8,079 bases of DNA from DASQBT01 sp049578545. Its GTDB lineage: Bacteria; Pseudomonadota; Gammaproteobacteria; Burkholderiales; Thiobacillaceae. The translations under genes were made by a program, and so were the position numbers. Below, one piece after another: positions 6,651 to 8,079 of the stretch. A model generated the notes under the pieces. The model was not told the DNA's origin. It made no database searches and saw only the letters and a program-made list of their open reading frames with translations. Location of the stretch: NCBI GenBank assembly GCA_049578545.1, contig JBAUMF010000085.1, positions 1 to 8,079 of the forward strand. The letters run 5' to 3'. Position 1 is the stretch's first letter, and every line of letters begins with the position of its first letter.

Positions 6651-6679
6651 ACAAAAGAGAACAGCGCCCGAAGGCGCTG
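6651..6679 (-). terminator. Rho-independent terminator of the PEP-CTERM gene
   Basis: On the minus strand CAGCGCC, the tetraloop TTCG, then GGCGCTG (6679 down to 6662) form a 7-bp GC-rich stem, followed by TTCTCTTTTGT. It lies about 60 bp after the stop at 6739. The outer bases GAACA/TGTTC can extend the stem past a 2-nt bulge. The plus strand has no T-run, so it acts leftward only. Confidence 0.85.
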
Positions 6680-6738
6680 ATGTTCTGGAGAAGTGCGTGA
6701 CTCGCTAGCGGCGCTGGACCCGGGCAGGGCTGTGAGAG

Positions 6739-7257
6739 TCAGATTGCACGGTCCTGCACTTTACGCCGACGTGCAAGAACGACGCCGGCTAAGCCGAGGC
6801 CTAGCAATGAGAGCGTTGTCGGCTCAGGTACTCCGTTGGGGGACAACACATCACAGATCGGGGTGCCGGTCCCGTTCAAATTATTATAAGCACACAGGTT
6901 TACAGCCATTCCGTCAGTGTTTGAAGTAAAAACGGTTGAGAACACGCCATCTCTGAGTTCAGGGTTTCCGAATCCGAGTGTAAAGTCTGCGGGGGTATTT
7001 ATTGTGCCGGAGATGCTTCCGACGCTCAGACCTAGACCGTCCAATCCATCAAAATTCGTAAATGAATATGAAGAGGAACCTGTTGACGTGATATTAATGT
7101 CGAACAGTATCGCCAAATATGGGGGCGGAGGTGAGGCGTTAGTGAAGTCGAAATTAAACGTGGCAGACTCCCCCGAATTTAGCAGCACGGCGCTCGACGG
7201 TACTGACCAAGCAAACAAGGCGAAGCTGGCGATTAAGAAAAATGGGAATTTCATCAT
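6739..7257 (-). CDS. PEP-CTERM sorting-domain protein, exported
   Basis: The 172-residue product has an N-terminal signal peptide (MMKFPFFLIASFALFAWSVP, cleavage probably after SSA near residue 23) and a C-terminal PEP-CTERM module: VPEPTT (143-148), a hydrophobic helix LSLLGLGLAGVVLA (149-162) and the basic tail RRRK (163-166). Such proteins are recognised and cleaved by exosortase (EpsH) and tied to the envelope or exopolysaccharide. The middle is a Gly/Ser/Thr/Asn-rich beta-type domain of unknown function with a proline run (43-46) and two cysteines (122, 135) that could form a disulfide. The start has GGAGGA (complement of 7264-7269) 6 nt upstream; Met2 is also possible. It stands alone, with its own terminator and a candidate sigma-54 promoter. 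The body is AT-richer than uvrB. Its role in the cell, for example in biofilm or floc matrix, is inference. Confidence 0.9.
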   Translation of the reverse strand: MMKFPFFLIASFALFAWSVPSSAVLLNSGESATFNFDFTNASPPPPYLAILFDINITSTGSSSYSFTNFDGLDGLGLSVGSISGTINTPADFTLGFGNPELRDGVFSTVFTSNTDGMAVNLCAYNNLNGTGTPICDVLSPNGVPEPTTLSLLGLGLAGVVLARRRKVQDRAI

Positions 7258-7263
7258 GATATA

Positions 7264-7269
7264 TCCTCC
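7264..7269 (-). promoter_or_regulatory. Ribosome binding site of the PEP-CTERM gene
   Basis: GGAGGA on the minus strand, 6 nt before ATG 7257 and 9 nt before the next ATG at 7254. Either start is workable; the first is slightly better placed. Confidence 0.75.
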
Positions 7270-7389
7270 AAAAGGTCACTGCACCGCGGGATGTAGACTA
7301 CACAAATACCTAAAGGGCAGTTCCAAGTGCAACCGTTGAAAAATGAATTGCAGACTCAAGCTGTTGCACACGGATATTGAGGTTTGGTA

Positions 7390-7405
7390 AGCAATCATCG
7401 GACCA
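7390..7405 (-). promoter_or_regulatory. Candidate sigma-54 (RpoN) promoter of the PEP-CTERM gene
   Basis: The minus strand reads TGGTCCGATGATTGCT. The GG and GC are spaced exactly as in the -24/-12 consensus (TGG, 8 bases, TTGCT), and 10 of the 12 conserved bases match. Transcription would start near 7379, giving a leader of about 120 nt. A small palindrome, ATGATCAT, lies at 7413-7420 upstream. Known: PEP-CTERM genes in some betaproteobacteria are driven by RpoN with the PrsK/PrsR pair. No good sigma-70 promoter is visible here. Confidence 0.5.
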
Positions 7406-7708
7406 GCCCTATATGATCATGATAATCAACGGACTATAGACACTCGATCCGGGTCCTTTCATTTGGTGTGTAAAGAAAATCGACACTCCATATGTCACAG
7501 AGCAGGCACCCACAAAAGCGCAACTACCCCGAGTCGAGGCTCTATAAGAAGGGGATTACCCAGCGAGGCAAGGCTGCCCAAAATGGCCCATGCCCTGACC
7601 GAGAACCAGCACTTTTTTCGGCGTAGGACTGCAACGAGGCGGTTGCAGAAGCTGCCGATTTATGAGCGGTCGTTGGTGAAGCCGTGTTGTCGGAAAAATT
7701 AACGGTCC

Positions 7709-7786
7709 GCTGTTGGTTCTCATCTGCCGTTGCCAGCCCAGCGATCACTGACCGTACCTGGCCGGAAGGGTGATGTCGCCAACAGC
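7709..7786. repeat. 78-bp fold-back element
   Basis: GCTGTTGG (7709-7716) and CCAACAGC (7779-7786) are perfect inverted ends, with CATC (7721-7724) and GATG (7772-7775) as a second inverted pair inside. The element could fold into a long interrupted hairpin. It contains the 17-bp sequence shared, in inverse orientation, with 6532-6548. Confidence 0.45.
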
Positions 7787-7895
7787 CGCTTAGTAGAACT
7801 CCAGTTCGCAGAACATAGCTTTACCGGGATGACAGCTACGGAGAAAGCTGACTGGCTGAAATGGGTCGCGGGCCGTCAGTCAAGTTCTTGAGAAG

Positions 7896-7950
7896 CGGTC
7901 ATTCGCGACAGCAATCCTGATTTCGGTATGCAGTGAGGAACGAATGACCG
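7896..7950. repeat. 10-bp inverted repeat directly before the intron
   Basis: CGGTCATTCG (7896-7905) and CGAATGACCG (7941-7950) are perfect inverted copies 35 bp apart. The right arm ends 7 bp before the proposed intron 5' splice site at 7958. Some bacterial group II introns choose sites next to hairpins, so this may mark the target. A small start (ATGACCGTCGAGGC, at 7944) overlaps the right arm but cannot be followed as a gene. Confidence 0.55.
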
Positions 7951-7957
7951 TCGAGGC

Positions 7958-8079
7958 GTGCGCCGTGCAAAGGCGGCGCTTCCCAGTGGGTGCAAGCCCC
8001 ACCCGGCAAACTGCTCCAGCCGGAAGTAACCGGAGCAACTATGGAGGTAACGAAATGGTTGAAGCCTTCGGCTAGCGAG
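7958..8079 (+). mobile_element. 5' end of a bacterial group II intron (partial)
   Basis: The proposed intron starts at GTGCG (7958-7962), which fits the GUGYG 5' splice-site consensus. Structured RNA typical of domain I follows: GCGCCG/CGGCGC (from 7960), GTGGG-TGCAAGC-CCCAC near 7986-8002, TGCTCC/GGAGCA near 8011-8036, then a purine-rich stretch with GGAGGTAACGAAATGG and AGCC-TTC-GGCT followed by AGCGAG. I recognise the general look of proteobacterial intron 5' regions, not an exact member. Only 122 nt are present; the ribozyme core, the reverse transcriptase/maturase gene and domains V-VI would lie beyond the right edge. The reading without a maturase in view is provisional. Confidence 0.65.

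Larger units (their letters stand above)
7406..7957. other. Repeat-bearing non-coding stretch before the intron
   Basis: No gene is supported. Open frames at 7463-7702 (plus) and 7542-7748 (minus) have no features of real proteins. The stretch holds an inverted pair GCTGTTGG/CCAACAGC (7709-7716 and 7779-7786), which encloses CTGCCGTTGCCAGCCCA (7724-7740), the inverted copy of 6532-6548. GCGGTC followed by GTT or ATT occurs at about 7666 and at 7895. The pattern suggests degenerate interspersed repeats. Confidence 0.5.

Noticed and set aside
6917..7339. Plus-strand open frame of 140 aa opposite the PEP-CTERM gene
   Set aside because: The minus strand has signal peptide, PEP-CTERM module, ribosome site and terminator; the plus frame is its shadow.
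7463..7748. Small open frames of 79 aa (plus) and 68 aa (minus)
   Set aside because: Neither has a ribosome site, gene-like composition or known motif, and both lie in repeat-bearing DNA.
7958..8079. Structured block at the right edge as a riboswitch (for example cobalamin type)
   Set aside because: It lacks a recognisable B12-box, and the GTGCG start plus the later AGCGAG segment fit a group II intron better.

Overview
The window reads as chromosomal DNA from an autotrophic betaproteobacterium of the kind found among sulfur-, iron- or ammonia-oxidisers. The basis is a form II RuBisCO gene divergent from a CbbR-type regulator, a betaproteobacterial-looking aat-uvrB-ptp cluster, and a PEP-CTERM protein. 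The exact genus cannot be read from the sequence.

Layout. (1) Positions 1-331 (minus) are the first 110 codons of cbbM. A 134-bp AT-rich spacer packed with palindromes separates it from cbbR (466-1368, plus). (2) Positions 1369-1740 hold no protein gene, but contain a tRNA-Asn(GTT) on the minus strand with a near-consensus promoter upstream and a 26-bp perfect palindrome followed by a T-run downstream. (3) Positions 1742-2287 are open on both strands in places but match nothing I recognise; they may be decayed coding DNA. (4) An aspartate aminotransferase (2288-3487, minus) lies head to head with uvrB (about 3507-5588, plus), with only 19 bp between the proposed starts. (5) A 277-bp spacer full of hairpins separates uvrB from a low-molecular-weight protein tyrosine phosphatase (5866-6351). 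(6) From 6352 onward the window looks accessory: about 390 bp of non-coding DNA, a PEP-CTERM protein gene on the minus strand with a clear terminator and a candidate sigma-54 promoter, 700 bp of repeat-bearing non-coding DNA, and at 7958 the probable 5' end of a group II intron that runs off the right edge.

How the genes relate. cbbR very likely controls cbbM through the shared spacer. aat, uvrB and ptp are housekeeping genes whose proximity is common in betaproteobacteria; from family knowledge one would often expect iscR/iscS after ptp, and here an accessory segment follows instead. The PEP-CTERM protein would be exported and sorted by an exosortase encoded elsewhere.

I do not see a clearly new multi-gene system. 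The points most worth checking are the sigma-54-type promoter of the PEP-CTERM gene, the group II intron placed just after a 10-bp inverted repeat, the diverged repeat pair flanking the PEP-CTERM gene, the 26-bp palindrome behind the tRNA, and the unassigned 1742-2287 segment.
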